Source: Acarospora socialis (lineage: Eukaryota > Ascomycota > Lecanoromycetes > Acarosporales > Acarosporaceae). From it: 64,000 nt of DNA. A model generated the notes under the pieces. It was given only the letters and a program-made list of their open reading frames with translations, did no database searches and was not told the DNA's origin. This document shows positions 43,272-54,422 of this stretch, one piece after another. Location: positions 682,001 to 746,000 of the forward strand of contig JAMYGW020000010.1 in NCBI GenBank assembly GCA_025617375.2, given 5' to 3'. The position numbers and the translations under genes were made by a program. Numbering within the stretch: the first letter of the stretch is position 1; each line of letters opens with the position of its first letter.

Positions 43272-43290
43272 CTTGGAGGATTCCTCCAAG
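43272..43290. repeat. Short perfect inverted repeat
   Basis: CTTGGAGGA and TCCTCCAAG face each other across a single base, forming a possible 9-bp stem. It lies in intergenic DNA with no U-tract after it on either strand. Confidence 0.6.
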
Positions 43291-44550
43291 CTGCAGGAAA
43301 GCATTTGACAGTACTCGTAGGGAATCAACAACAATGCCTCCGCCTATTCTCCAGATCATGCAACCGAGGGTCAATGCAGATGCACACCCTTCAGATTACG
43401 CTTTGAGGAGACCGTGCCAGATATCTGCCTCTTTGACCCTCACGGAGTTGCCGAAATATGTCCTACTATTGTGGAGACTTTCATTCTCCGGTGTTGATGT
43501 AGTCCTACCCTAAGCGCCTGCAATAATGTGTGAAAGCCACACAATCACAACGAGAGTAAACATACTCGTACAATATCACCGATTAAGAAGTTGATGGCGC
43601 TCGTCATGAGAACCTGAGCAATTTATCCAGTCGGCCGAGAACGAACGCCATCGTAGGTACGCCTGGGTCGTACAGCAGCTTATATTCAGCATCCTTCGTG
43701 AAGCGCTTCCGTTCGATATCGTGCGATTTCATCCTGTGAGGCTTGGCACTCGCCTTGACCTCGATTCCAGCTCCTGTGTAGGTGCAACCTCTATGTTCCC
43801 TCAGCCCGTCTTTTTACGATAACCTGCCACCTTTGTTGGTGTCCAGCCGTGTCATTATAGTCCAGCAACCGACGCCGAATTACCAATTGACCAAGTCCAA
43901 GCCAGCCCAGCACATGGACGCGCTCATTCAAGAAAGACGCTGGTGGCGAGCCAGTTACCCACCTACTTTACAAAGCCACACTGACGATACAGCTACCACT
44001 CCCAGCGTCACCGGTCAACGGCACAACCCATACGAACAATAGATATCAACAGCGACTGTCGTGGGCACCGAGCAATACCGAGGCGAAGATACAAGTGCTG
44101 AGATACGTTGTCTGAAGCAGGCTCGACACTCAAGAGCAGGAGTGGGCGACGACGCGGATTCGGACGCGGAGGTAACAGAGAAGAGGTATAGTGAGAGATT
44201 CTCTGCACTGGTAGCATGAGGAAAGTGAAATTATCTGCCTAGTAAGGAGCATGGCCCAACTGTATCACATCATCAAGGCGGGAAGTGGGCAATTTGAAAG
44301 TCACAAGAAGACTTTGGGATAGCACGTTTGAACTTTGTGACGGCTGTATCTCGGACTGGCTCTCTCTTTGCAAACATGCCGGTGAATGGATTGGGAAACA
44401 GCCAATAGCATGAAAATACCCCGTAAACTCGAGAGTGTCCCTGATCATAAGTGAACATCCAAGAGGCATTGGCATCAAGACAGAGAACGTTGGACTCCAA
44501 AAGGAGTAGGCCCTGATTCCTGTACGGAGGAGAGAGGCCTTTGCCAAAAC

Positions 44551-44555
44551 AAAAA
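44551..44555 (-). terminator. Pol III terminator of the tRNA gene
   Basis: A T5 run on the minus strand nine bases after the 3' end of the tRNA-Gln gene, the usual RNA polymerase III stop signal. Confidence 0.75.
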
Positions 44556-44563
44556 GAAATTTC

Positions 44564-44661
44564 AGGTCGATCCCGGGTTCGAACCGGGGTTGCCGGAATA
44601 TATTCGCCTCCGATGAGGGAAAGTTCAAAATCCGGCGTGATTACCACTACACTAATCAACC
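44564..44661 (-). tRNA. tRNA-Gln(UUG) with intron
   Basis: Read on the minus strand, the acceptor GGTTGAT pairs with ATCGACC (one G-T pair), followed by discriminator T. The D-arm reads GTGTAGTGGTAATCAC, which fits the A box. The anticodon stem CCGGA pairs with TCCGG and the loop begins TTTTGA, placing TTG at positions 34-36. The variable loop is CAAC and the T-arm is CCCGG-TTCGAAC-CCGGG (B box). About 26 extra bases lie after position 37, where eukaryotic tRNA introns sit. Without them the mature RNA is 72 nt. A T5 terminator follows. Confidence 0.88.
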
Positions 44662-45976
44662 AAGTCTTGCATAATCCGTTTAATAGGGTATATAATGTGT
44701 ATTATCAGAAACACGGGACTTCGAAGAATATAGGGCAGGGCTGCTACAAGATGCATTCTGCAAATCAGGGCTGAAGTTGGTATGTATATGTATACTAAAG
44801 GTATGCTCAGCCTCAACATCTGCAGACATCTGAATTTTTCGATTTCATGAAGGAGGTAATCGGAGCTCCAAAACTGAATACAGGATTCCCCATTCCGTCT
44901 TGTCCACCCACTGTCCTAAGACAACAAGGATACGAAGCTGTTCTAGGTCCTAGATCCTCCTGAAAATGTGATCACAGATCGTACGAAGAACACCATACTA
45001 TTTTGGAAAGCTTTGGATTGGATGCTCGATCTGAACGTGTTGATGTTCGACTTGTACATGTGAAGAGACCTATCGTATCCTAAGGGATACTCCTGTGTAG
45101 ATATTCTTCCTTTCATACAAGTCGTCACAATTGCACGTTTTCTCCCACCGTTCCAACTCGAACCTGAGGATGTCTTGACTGTGATCGGATACCTCAACTA
45201 TGGGTCATGTCTGTAGAGCTTTCTATCATTTCGAAGCCGCACCGGGACCGATTCAACCAGGGAATCATCAAAGAAGATAGTCTCAGACAGAGCTTTATTC
45301 GCCACTATCAATACTTCAGTCACATGGCATGGAGAGAGTTCACTACGTATGCATACTGTATTGTACATCCTTATTGCTTCCCTGCCTACGCCACGGTCGT
45401 TGCGGCCTTGATTGGGGTAGGATGAAAGCAGCGTTCGAGCTTTAGGGGAATATGCCTCTTTAGGAAATCATGCCGCCGATGCGCCGGGACTTCATCAGTT
45501 GCGATAACGTCTTCTCCAACCGCATATTCTTATTCAATGTTCGACACATATGCGAAATGCGGCGAAGCTGAAAGTGTGAGTCTCTACATGTGTGCCAGGA
45601 CAGTGCAGTCCTGCAGTAGGTATGCGGACGGAGGAACCATTTTTTTTTTGGCTTGGACTGGTTTAAGCCCTTGTTTGGCTATACTTCCTCCCCAATGAGG
45701 AGTACCTTCCGACAGCTAGGGGATATCGAGGCCTTATCTTTACAGACGTGCAGCTGGGCCGCGACGCTCAATAAGGCCCACGGGCAAACCTCGTCCGAGT
45801 CATGATCTGGAAAGACAATGTGCCGTGCAAATAATTTCGCAATCTATGACCGCCGCAACGGCACACATAGCAGTCCCCGCAGGTTACCAGCGCCCCTCCC
45901 ATTCGAGACAGCTATCGAGACGCCAGCGCTATGAGGGCAACACAACTACCTATTTCAAATACTCGCGAAACAACGA
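44662..45976. other. 1.3-kb region without a recognised gene
   Basis: Between the tRNA and the end of the clr2-like gene. There is a T10 run at about 45640. Only short unsupported frames were seen (44943-45197, 45207-45425). Confidence 0.4.
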
Positions 45977-48020
45977 TCAATGCATGGCATAGTCATCCGC
46001 GAACTGCCCCCCATTCTCAGTGTATTGCTGTACATAATGCTCTTCCATCCTGTCCAAGTTCATAAACTCCTCAATGGCCCCATCCGTCACGGTCTGCTGC
46101 ATCTGCGCCGGATGCTCCTCTTCGAGCGCGATGGGATGGGCAGAGGACCCCGTGTCGACAGGAAAGTCGTTCTCCCCAGGTGGGCCGTCTAGTCCCCTGC
46201 TGATTTGGGTTCCGGCGGGCACGGCTCTTCCGAAAGCTTCTCGGCGGTCGAGTTTCTTGTGGCCGATCTTCCCCGCGCCAAGTGAGGAGTCTCCTCGTCC
46301 GTTCATCCACATGCCTGCGTCGCTGATCTCGCCGCGACGAAGGTCTCTGTTGAAGTCGGCTGGTCCGCGCAGGATGGGTAGCAGGAGACTCGACTCGTAC
46401 CATCGGCCTTTGACCTCGCCCAAGCCAAGCCGTGCGAGAGATTGCATCAGCTTCCAGGAAGACACAGTGCCCTTTGTAGGTATAGTTGCCTGATTGCGGA
46501 ACGAGAGGTCTTCTCGTAGTCGGATCGGGAGGGCTGGATTGGTGGGTGGCTCGCGAGCTGGAGTGTGCATGACTGTGGTGAACGTGTAGATGTCGCCAAC
46601 GAAATATGTCGTACTGTTCACGGTTCCGGCAGGATAGCCCGGGCGCGTTCGGTCAACGATGTCGTGTAATATCAGCAGATCTTGCCCGCTACCAATTCGC
46701 AAACGTACTGGCTCACCAACCCAGATCTTTTCACCACCCAGGTAGATGCCATTCCAGTGAGTCTCGCCTGCAGCAGCTGTTGAGATGTCCAGTTGTTGAA
46801 AGAGCGTGTAGCTCTCGTCAATTGCTTTCGCTGCAAATATGCTACCATCAACTTCTGCATCCCCAATTCCGTATCGGCCTTGCAAGACCGCTCTCCAGTC
46901 TACGGTATCGTAAGTAAGCCCGCCGGCAGCGAGCGGTTCGTGAGTTGGGCCTGGCGCACTCCACGCAAGCCAAGGCCGTACCAAGTCCTCTTGCCCGATG
47001 ATCTTGAGCGAGGGATGTCCAAACGGGTGAGATAGGGGTTGCACCAAGTATCGAGGGCGGTCCGTCTGTCTGGCATCCTTGATTAACTCTCGCTTCGTGA
47101 TGATCGACAAACCCCAAGCGGATCCACGATTGAACCACACCAGTTCCCCAGGCCTGAATAAGAACTTGGCATATTGGGAATCCAGGCGTTGCTCTAAACA
47201 TCTTGCCGGAGGTAGAGGGGTTGGAGAGGATGGCCGGGGTAAAACAGCCTGAGCTACTGATGGTGTGACTAAAGAAGACGGTGGTTTGGGGATTGCTCTC
47301 GAGCTTTCTTGGGATGTTGTTTGCTTGGGAACTACCACCGCAGGGTCACGGCCAACGACCGGAGCCTTGGGTTTAACATCGTCCTTCTTGGTTGATGACT
47401 CTGCTTTGCTTCTCGCTTGGCCTGCAGTCTGGGGTTTGTCCACTATCTGAATCTCGTCTGGTGCGCAAACTTTACATGCGCAATCATTTCGGTCCCCATC
47501 CTTGTCCGTTGCAAGCCAGAGCAGATGCGGGAAGAAATCGGCCGGGCTTCGATATCGCTTTTTACGACCTAGCGGATGACCATAGAGGTAGGCATCTTGG
47601 CGATCGTTAGGACCCTTCGCGTGATTTCTCGTTGATTTCTGGAGCTTGCCAGTTGTTTCAGAGATTGTGTACTTCAAGTGCTCGTAGAGCCGGTAGTTCT
47701 CAGGTAAAGCGGCCAGAATGCAATTCTTCCCTGTACTTACGATCAGTGAGTGCGGAAATAGATGATCAGGGCAGCTTCAAACCTTGGTGTTCCTTTCCTC
47801 CTAACTCACGAACAAGCATACCACCGAGCTTCCTCCTCCAGTCAATCTCTTTAGCGTCCCCATCTTCCAGCTTTTGGTAAAAGTCGCTGACGCCTTTAGA
47901 ATTCGGCGTACTGTCTAACTGTTCGGCCGTAGGCTGATTGAGCTCCTTCTTCCGTGATTTGGAGGTAATCTCAAGCTTTCCGTCGGATCTTGCAATATAC
48001 ACAGGGTAGAATGGAGCCAT
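45977..48020 (-). CDS. clr2: Clr2-like transcriptional silencing protein
   Basis: Exons 47783-48020 and 45977-47730, with a 52-nt intron (unusual GTTTGA donor, GTACAG acceptor, CTGAT branch), give 663 aa. The amino part matches the cryptic-loci-regulator-2 N-terminal domain: YPVYIARSDGKLE, DWRRKLGGMLV, LAALPENYRLYEHLK, DAYLYGHPLGRKKRYRSPAD, FFPHLLWLATDKDG and CACKVC (a Cys cluster). After a Pro-rich linker the second Clr2 domain begins at PGELVWFNRGSAWGL, with LGGEKIWVGEPVRLR and YFVGDIYTFTT. In fission yeast Clr2 is part of SHREC (with Clr1, Clr3 and Mit1), which deacetylates histones and remodels nucleosomes in heterochromatin. It is head to head with a SNF2 ATPase gene. Confidence 0.86.
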
Positions 48021-48938
48021 GCTGCCTCATGAATGGAGAGGGTGCAGCATTCAATGTGTTGATGCGAAACTGGTAAAGACGAATCAGTCCGTCGTGGTTG
48101 TTGACACACGACGACGTTGTATCCAGTGAATACAACCCAGTCTCAAGCTAAGCATTCGTAGAGCTCGTCATAAGCTGTCTTGGTTTGCGATTGCGGCTCT
48201 TCGGCAAGTCCCGTGAGACGCGTTTTTCGCGACTTTTCTGACGCGCTTCAATTAAGCCCTGTAGAGTTACGTGCAGTGAATAGATGAATTTTGGTGCCGC
48301 ACGGTGAAGTCAGCAGTATTGCTTCAGCAACTCGCTTTGAACTTGGTGCTTCACAAAACACAACTGTCTGTGATACTTAGCAAAGGTTCTGGATCGCTTG
48401 GACAAACTCAACCTGCTGCCTGGATATTCACTGGAGGCACCTACGCTTACAAGAGCCAACGAGCGCAGCGCATTGGTAGCAGCGTCCTGACCATTGTGCT
48501 TCCACTCTCTGGTACTATACTTCTCTATCCAACGTCCGATCTGATGTAGAATTTCTGCTAACTTGAGCACCAAGTATTGCTGCCCTTTACGATGTCGAAA
48601 GCTTCATAAACTGCGCCGTAGTATACTACCTTCGTGTCGCTCATTCACTCATGCACACTGTCGATTCGTCTTCCAAACATTTGCGTTTTCATTTTCCGTG
48701 AATTGCCCCAATGCAAGGCTTGTGCACCAATACTTCAAGCAGTCTCCTTTTTTGGCAACAGGCGGACAGAGAGCGACTCTGTATCCCTGCAAAATCTATA
48801 CCGTCAACGACAACAAGTCCGACGACCCTCAGCCCGAAAATCAAACTATCAAGGTCTACCACCGCCTCAGAGCTGCTAGCCGCCTTTTCTCCTGTCCAAC
48901 ACGTCCGCAGGTCACCTTCCTTCACAAACACAGAAGCA
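48021..48938. promoter_or_regulatory. Divergent promoter region of clr2-like and SNF2 genes
   Basis: 918 bp between the two start codons. Frames at 48304-48549 and 48563-49003 are unsupported. The SNF2 frame is open upstream of 48939 to 48711, but that part is atypical and is taken as leader. Confidence 0.4.
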
Positions 48939-51900
48939 ATGGCGACAACCAAAGACCCACGAGAACTGCGGCAAAAGGAGCGAATATCGTACACCATATC
49001 TGACGATTCAGATTCTGAGGATTCGCCTTCGGCAGTCTCGTCTGCATTCCCAACTCCTCAAAAAGACGCCGCGCTGAAGATAATAGACCTAGAAGAGGAA
49101 AGTGCCGAGGAGCAGGAAACACCTACATCCCCTCCTCCAAGAATCTCGTCCGCAGGTCATCAGCTTCGAGCACGTAGCGACCTACATCTCTCCTTGAGAG
49201 CGCAGGAGAACGGAGACAAGCCTGTCATCAAGAAACGAAGGCTTACCTCGGCAAGCAAGGCACATCGTAAGAAGCAGAAAGTCATCGTGACCTCTGATGC
49301 GAATCGCAGTGAAACACAGACTATCAGGCTTTATGTTCCACCGACTCGTACTGCTCGCAATGAGATCCGTGATGCTATCGCTACGGAGACTGCGGCAAAA
49401 AGGTCCGCGTTCTTCATTGCGAAGAAAGACTTCTTCCTGCCTCTCCTACCAGAGTCCAACTACACATGTCGGCTTATCGAAAAGGGGGAGTACTCGCAAC
49501 CTAACCTTGATAAGGACAATGACTCCACAGTTCCGTACGAAACAATCAAAAAGCAGCCAAAAGGGTAGGTCATAACTATCTGTCAGTAGCTCGCGGGAAA
49601 TGAAGCTTACCAGCCTCAAATTGTAGTGTCATGGCTACGATGAAACCCTACCAGCTTGCAGGATTATCATTCTTGGTCTACCTCCACAAGAACGGACTCT
49701 CTGGGATTCTTGGTGACGAGATGGGCCTTGGAAAAACCTTACAGACGCTGTCTCTCTTTCAATATCTCAAGGAGAATCAGCTGTCATTAGACTCCAACGC
49801 TGAGCTGCGGCCATTCCTCGTCGTTTGTCCTCTTAGCGTCCTGAGCTCGTGGATATCGGAAGCCCGCAAATGGACTCCTAATCTCAAAGTCCTACGATTC
49901 CACGGCCCTGTTCATGAGAGAAATCGTCTGAAGCGAGTGGCCTCGGGTGAGGAAGACATGTATGGCAACGAGACCAAGAAAGCGAGGAAGAAGAAAACTC
50001 AACGACGCACTGCTACTGGTAAACCCATTATTTCAATAGATACAGATAACGAGGACGAAGTTACCGATGAAAGAGGGGTCGACCTGATCGTTACCACTTA
50101 CGATACCTTCAATGCGGAGCAGTCCTGGTTTAAGAAAGCGTTTGTGTGGAGATACGTGGTTCTTGACGAGGGCCACAAGATCAAAAACGACCTCAGTCAA
50201 GTCTCCATGGCTCTACAAGGGCTTGGGGCAGAATATCGTCTCATATTGACAGGAACGCCCTTGCAGAACAACCTTCTCGAGCTTTGGGCGCTTCTTCACT
50301 GGCTCTATCCTGAGGTTTTCACCGAAAGATCTGCCGAACTGTTCAGGTTATCTTTCGACTTGACTCGCGGTAAGGTTAGCACATCAGTGATGGATGACGC
50401 GCGGCGGCTGTTAGAGCTGATTATGCTCCGGCGGATGAAGAATAGTCCTGGAGTGGACCTAAATTTGCCACCAAAGACCGATATCTTGCTCTTTGTTCCG
50501 TTGACGCCTATGCAGCGGTTTTGGTACACGCGGCTTCTTACGCGTGCCGATAAAGGCCTCTTGGAAGATTTGTTTAAGGGTGCTAAGGAGAAGGAGCAAG
50601 AATCCAGGGTTAAGGAGAGCAACGAAGCAAAGGGCTGGGAGCAAAAAGGCCTAGACGAACTTGAAGACCTCGATAAGGCCTACGGGGCTGCCGGTGACGG
50701 CTGGGAAGAAAGTAAGGCGATCATGAGACAAGCCCTTCAGCAGGAGCAGCAAGACGAGACCAAGAAATCGGCATGGAGAAAGCTGATGAACCTGCTGATG
50801 CAACTACGGAAGGTGAGTGGCGACAATGCTGTGTCTGAGCGCCATCTACTTACCAGGACAGTGCTGCAATCATCCCTACCTCCTCCCTCATGCTGAGCCA
50901 GACCCATACTATCTCGGTGACCACATCATTCACGCATCCGGGAAATTTATCGTCCTCGAGAAGCTAATCAACGAGCTTGTCATCAAGCAAGGGAAGAAGG
51001 TTCTGATTTTTTCCGGGTTCACTCGCATGCTTGATTGCTGTGAGGACTTTCTCTCTCTTCGAGGCGGAGACGGGGAGAGTTTCAAGTATATTCGTCTTGA
51101 CGGTGGGACTGGGAGGGCAAGACGCAACCTGAGCATACGCATGTTTAACGATGTAGAGTCTGAGTACAAGGTTATGCTCATTTCAACAAGAGCTGGCGGT
51201 CTGGGTATAAACCTGGCGACGGCGTCGGATGTCATCATGTTGGACCAGTACGCGCATGTTTCGATCGACCCTCTACACAGCTAACTCTGAGCAGGGACTG
51301 GAATCCCCAAATAATGCTACAAGCCGAGGCCCGAGCTCATCGAATTGGCCAGACAAAGCCTGTAACGGTTTACAAGCTTTGCACGCAAGGAACAGTTGAA
51401 GAGCAAATGATGGGTCGAATCCAGAAGAAGCTCTACCTGTCAGCAAAGGTAAATATTATCACAAGCTGCTTTGGATGGTGTAGGTCTAACGCCTTTGTGG
51501 GATGCTAGGTGACAGAATCCATGCGAGACATACACACGCCCACTGGTTCCAAAGCGAAGAAGAAAGGAAGGGTAAGTACTGCAGCGGATGATGACATGCC
51601 TCAGCTCGATGCCGGCCAATTGATGTCATTGGTCCGCCGTGGTGCTCAAGCCCTCTCTCATCCGGAGATCAACATCGATGAGATGGTCGGGTGGGATTGG
51701 GCAACGATGTTGGAGAGGTGTAAAGATAAACCTGTCGATGTACATGTCACAGTACAGCATCAAATGGATGCTCAGCTAAAAGAAGAGGATGAGCAAGAAT
51801 GGCTCGCGCAAATGGAGCACGTGGAGACGTTCGTCTTCGGAGGGAAGAAGTACTCCAGCGAGGAGGACAAGAGCGCATTTGCGCAGATCCAGCAGCTGGA

Positions 51901-52763
51901 TAAAGCAGCGAGACGTATTGGAAAGAACACTACTGTTATGGTCGACGGGTTTGCGATCAGCAAGGATAGTATGTCGTGTGGTGATTGGGAAGCGGTGCCT
52001 ACTATGGCTGGAAAGGATCCACGTCTCGCGGAGGTGAAGCGCGAAAAGCGGCGTGCAGTTCTGAATCAAGAAGTGAGTGTATATTATCCTAATACCGATA
52101 CCGTCTGACACACCAAATCAGCAATGCCAGGTCTGCTGGGATGGTGGAGACTTGATCTTGTGCTCCGGCTGCCCAAGGTCCTACCACTACCAGTGTCTCG
52201 ACAGAGACTTCAAAACGCGTGCTAGAGGCAAAATGCAATTCCATTGCCCTCAGCACCAGTGCACGGACTGCCAGCAGAAGACTGGGGATGCCGGCGGCAT
52301 GATCTTTCGATGCAGATGGTGTGAACGCGGATACTGTGAAGATTGTTTGGACTGGGACAAGACCAAGCTCCTAGGCGAGAATTTGCCAGAGTACGAGCTC
52401 TTGGACTTTCCCGCTGTCGTTCAAGCCTTCTATATCGAGTGCCCAAGCTGTCACGATCACCACGAAGAAGACACCGAGGCCCGCGAATTTTGCGCCAACA
52501 TGGCTCACGAATTCGAATGCAGACATCGGGAGATGTTGGAGAAGCAAGTTTTGGAAATGGAGGAGATGAGAACAACTGCTCTGCTGCCCCCGAGCAGGGC
52601 CGAGTCGCTCACCGATGCCACCACGCTCAACGATTCAGGGATCAGCACGCCGAAGTTCGCAGGGTTCGAGGATGCGGTGTCATCCAAGAAGCGCAAGCGC
52701 GAGGCCGCCCACAAAGCCTCTCAGCAGCTGCCTGTGAAGCGTTCGTCTAGGCTTTCTGGGTAG
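48939..52763 (+). CDS. SNF2-family chromatin remodeller with C-terminal PHD-type zinc fingers
   Basis: Exons 48939-49564, 49627-50812, 50862-51247, 51295-51448, 51509-52072 and 52122-52763, with introns of 62, 49, 47, 60 and 49 nt, give 1185 aa. After a charged amino region with nuclear-localisation-like KKRR and HRKKQK, the ATPase starts at about residue 215. Motifs are GDEMGLGKT (Walker A, about 238-246), VVLDEGHKIKN (about 387), LTGTPLQNN, VLIFSGFTRMLDCC, STRAGGLGINLATA and QAEARAHRIGQTK, most like ISWI/CHD-type ATPases. From about residue 973 come Cys/His-rich fingers CQVCWDGGDLILCSGCPRSY, then CPQHQCTDCQQ and FRCRWCERGYCEDCL, a PHD plus extended PHD. No chromodomain or SANT domain was seen. 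The neighbouring Clr2-like gene suggests a silencing role, which is an inference. Confidence 0.92.
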
Positions 52764-53246
52764 TAAGTAATGCAAGATTTTGCGGTATCCCGGCGAATGA
52801 TGTAACTGTATCCCCTTCTTTCAGTGTTTGTGCCAGATCTATGCAACAGTAGCGTTGCGCGTCTTGTCGGCAGGGATGGGCTGGTTGTGTTCTTGAGGGA
52901 GTCCATCCACCGACGTCCTGTACTATATCAAGTGCGCAGTATGAAGGACTAGGGAAGGGTGTCTGGTAGATGTACTCAATAGGTAGAACATGTCAAAATG
53001 TGAAGCTTAGTTCACCCAGTTGCGTCACAACATTACGGCCTGGGTTTCTCGAGTGATGACCTATACAAAACTATGAAACGAGCATTACCTATCAAGCTAA
53101 ATGCGCGGACAAATCTCCAGTGTATAGCATTGGCGGAAAGAATCGTGGTTCCTGGCGAGCCCCTTCCGCTCTGATCAAACCTCCAGCTTTCCCCACAACC
53201 GCGAACGCAACCCCACCGACTCAGTTCTTACACCAAAATCACCACC
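52764..53246. other. Intergenic region upstream of POP4
   Basis: No gene recognised between the SNF2 stop and the POP4 start. It probably holds the 3' end of the former and the promoter of the latter. Confidence 0.4.
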
Positions 53247-54242
53247 ATGTCCACACCGCCCAACAAACCCCCGCAGCACATCGCCCATTACCTCCTCTCC
53301 CGCGCCCACTCCCCGCAAAACGCAACCGCCATCTTCCACGACAAAGTCGTCCAAAAACCGCTCTTCCTCCTCCCAACCAACAACCTCTCCACTGCTCCCA
53401 CCCCTCTCATCACTCCCTCAGCCGGCCCCTCCGCCACCGCCACCGCCACCGCCACCGCCACCACCAATACTCCCCACGCTCCCAACGCACGCACCACCCG
53501 CCGCCTCGCCCGCCTCCACAAAAAAGCCCACTACCTCTCGCACCGCAAACCGCGCCCTCTGTCCGCGAAGGAGAAGCGGCGGCTCGGCGTCTACGACGTG
53601 CCGAAAGAGGCGCGGAAGTATGCCGTTTACGAGGGACTGCACCGTCTGTGGGTCGGGTACATGTGGGAGGTTCTGGGCCTCAAATCTGGTGAGGGGGACG
53701 GGGGCGCTGCGGCCTCGGACGATGGGGGAGGGAGAGGGATAGAAGGGAGGGGCGCATACGTGACGGCGCAGAGTTCGGGGAGTAGGCTGGCGAGCGCGGA
53801 TTTCCACGGGGCGGAGGTGGAGGTTGTGCGGAGTCGGTGCGTGGGGAGGGTTGGGGTGCGGGGTATTGTGGTGAGGGATACGAAGTTTACGTTTGAGGTT
53901 GTGACGAGACGGGATGTGGTTAAGGGTGAGTTGGAGGCTCCCCGAATGTTTCTTTGCGGGAGGATATGGGTATGGTGGATGGGAGGTTCTAGGGTGCTGG
54001 TTTGGGTTTGGCTGATGTGGGAGGTGGTGTGCGTAGTTATACCGAAGGAGCATACGATTTTTAGGTTTGAGATTCCGCAGCCGCCGGGGACGGGGGCGGT
54101 GGGTAACGGGACTCGGACGACGGAAGGAGAGGTGGGTGGGTTGAGGGATTTGGTGTTTGAGCTGCACGGGTCGCAGTTTGAGAATCGGGCACCGGAGAGG
54201 GCAACGAAGAAGTTTAAGCAGAGGAATATGTCGGATCTGTGA
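53247..54242 (+). CDS. POP4: RNase P / RNase MRP subunit Pop4 (Rpp29)
   Basis: Exons 53247-53925 and 54037-54242, with a 111-nt intron (GTGAGT, CTGAT branch, GCGTAG), give 294 aa. The intron has no stop and is a multiple of three, so an unspliced frame of 331 codons exists. Splicing is preferred because it joins TRRDVVK to VIPKEHTIFRFEIP, the conserved Rpp29 sequence. Other signatures are LSAKEKRRLGVYDVPKEARK, YEGLHRLWVGYMWEVL, SADFHGAEVEVVRSRCV and GVRGIVVRDTKFTFEVV (the Sm-like barrel), and FELHGSQFENRAPERATKKF. The protein binds RNase P/MRP RNA, which process pre-tRNA and pre-rRNA. A GCCACC hexamer repeat encodes an Ala/Thr tract in the unconserved amino part. Confidence 0.94.
   Translation: MSTPPNKPPQHIAHYLLSRAHSPQNATAIFHDKVVQKPLFLLPTNNLSTAPTPLITPSAGPSATATATATATTNTPHAPNARTTRRLARLHKKAHYLSHRKPRPLSAKEKRRLGVYDVPKEARKYAVYEGLHRLWVGYMWEVLGLKSGEGDGGAAASDDGGGRGIEGRGAYVTAQSSGSRLASADFHGAEVEVVRSRCVGRVGVRGIVVRDTKFTFEVVTRRDVVKGELEAPRMFLCGRIWVWWMGGSRVLVWVWLMWEVVCVVIPKEHTIFRFEIPQPPGTGAVGNGTRTTEGEVGGLRDLVFELHGSQFENRAPERATKKFKQRNMSDL
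53433..53462 (+). repeat. (GCCACC)5 coding repeat
   Basis: Five tandem GCCACC units in the first exon of POP4, giving an alternating Ala/Thr tract at about residues 63-72. The unit keeps the frame, so length variation is likely to be tolerated. Confidence 0.9.
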
Positions 54243-54422
54243 TCGTGAAGCACCTAATGTGTGAGGTGAGCTGGGCCTCGACGATTGGCCAGCGGGACTG
54301 GCTCCCGGATGAGAGGATGGTATATGGGACTTCTTGTGAGTTTACGAGTCGTAATGTTCGTTGGACACTCTTCTGAATGGTATCTGAAAGGATAAGATTA
54401 ATTCGATGTGGTGCTCAGGGCA

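Larger units (their letters stand above)
39282..44563. other. 5.3-kb gene-free region
   Basis: No recognised protein gene. A GC-rich patch lies at about 40300-40770, open in several frames on both strands but matching nothing I know. It also contains a (GCA)8 repeat (40972-40995), a dense palindromic island (about 41410-41965) and a small inverted repeat (43272-43290). The frames at 42068-42391 and 42589-42995 are unsupported. Confidence 0.45.

Noticed and set aside
39282-44563. Transposon or retroelement fossil in the large gene-free region
   Set aside because: No transposase, reverse transcriptase, integrase or capsid motif, and no long terminal or inverted repeats could be seen by eye.
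53120-53692. 190-codon Pro/His-rich plus-strand frame
   Set aside because: It overlaps the first POP4 exon in another frame. POP4 is supported by strong family similarity, so this is a shadow of C-rich sequence.
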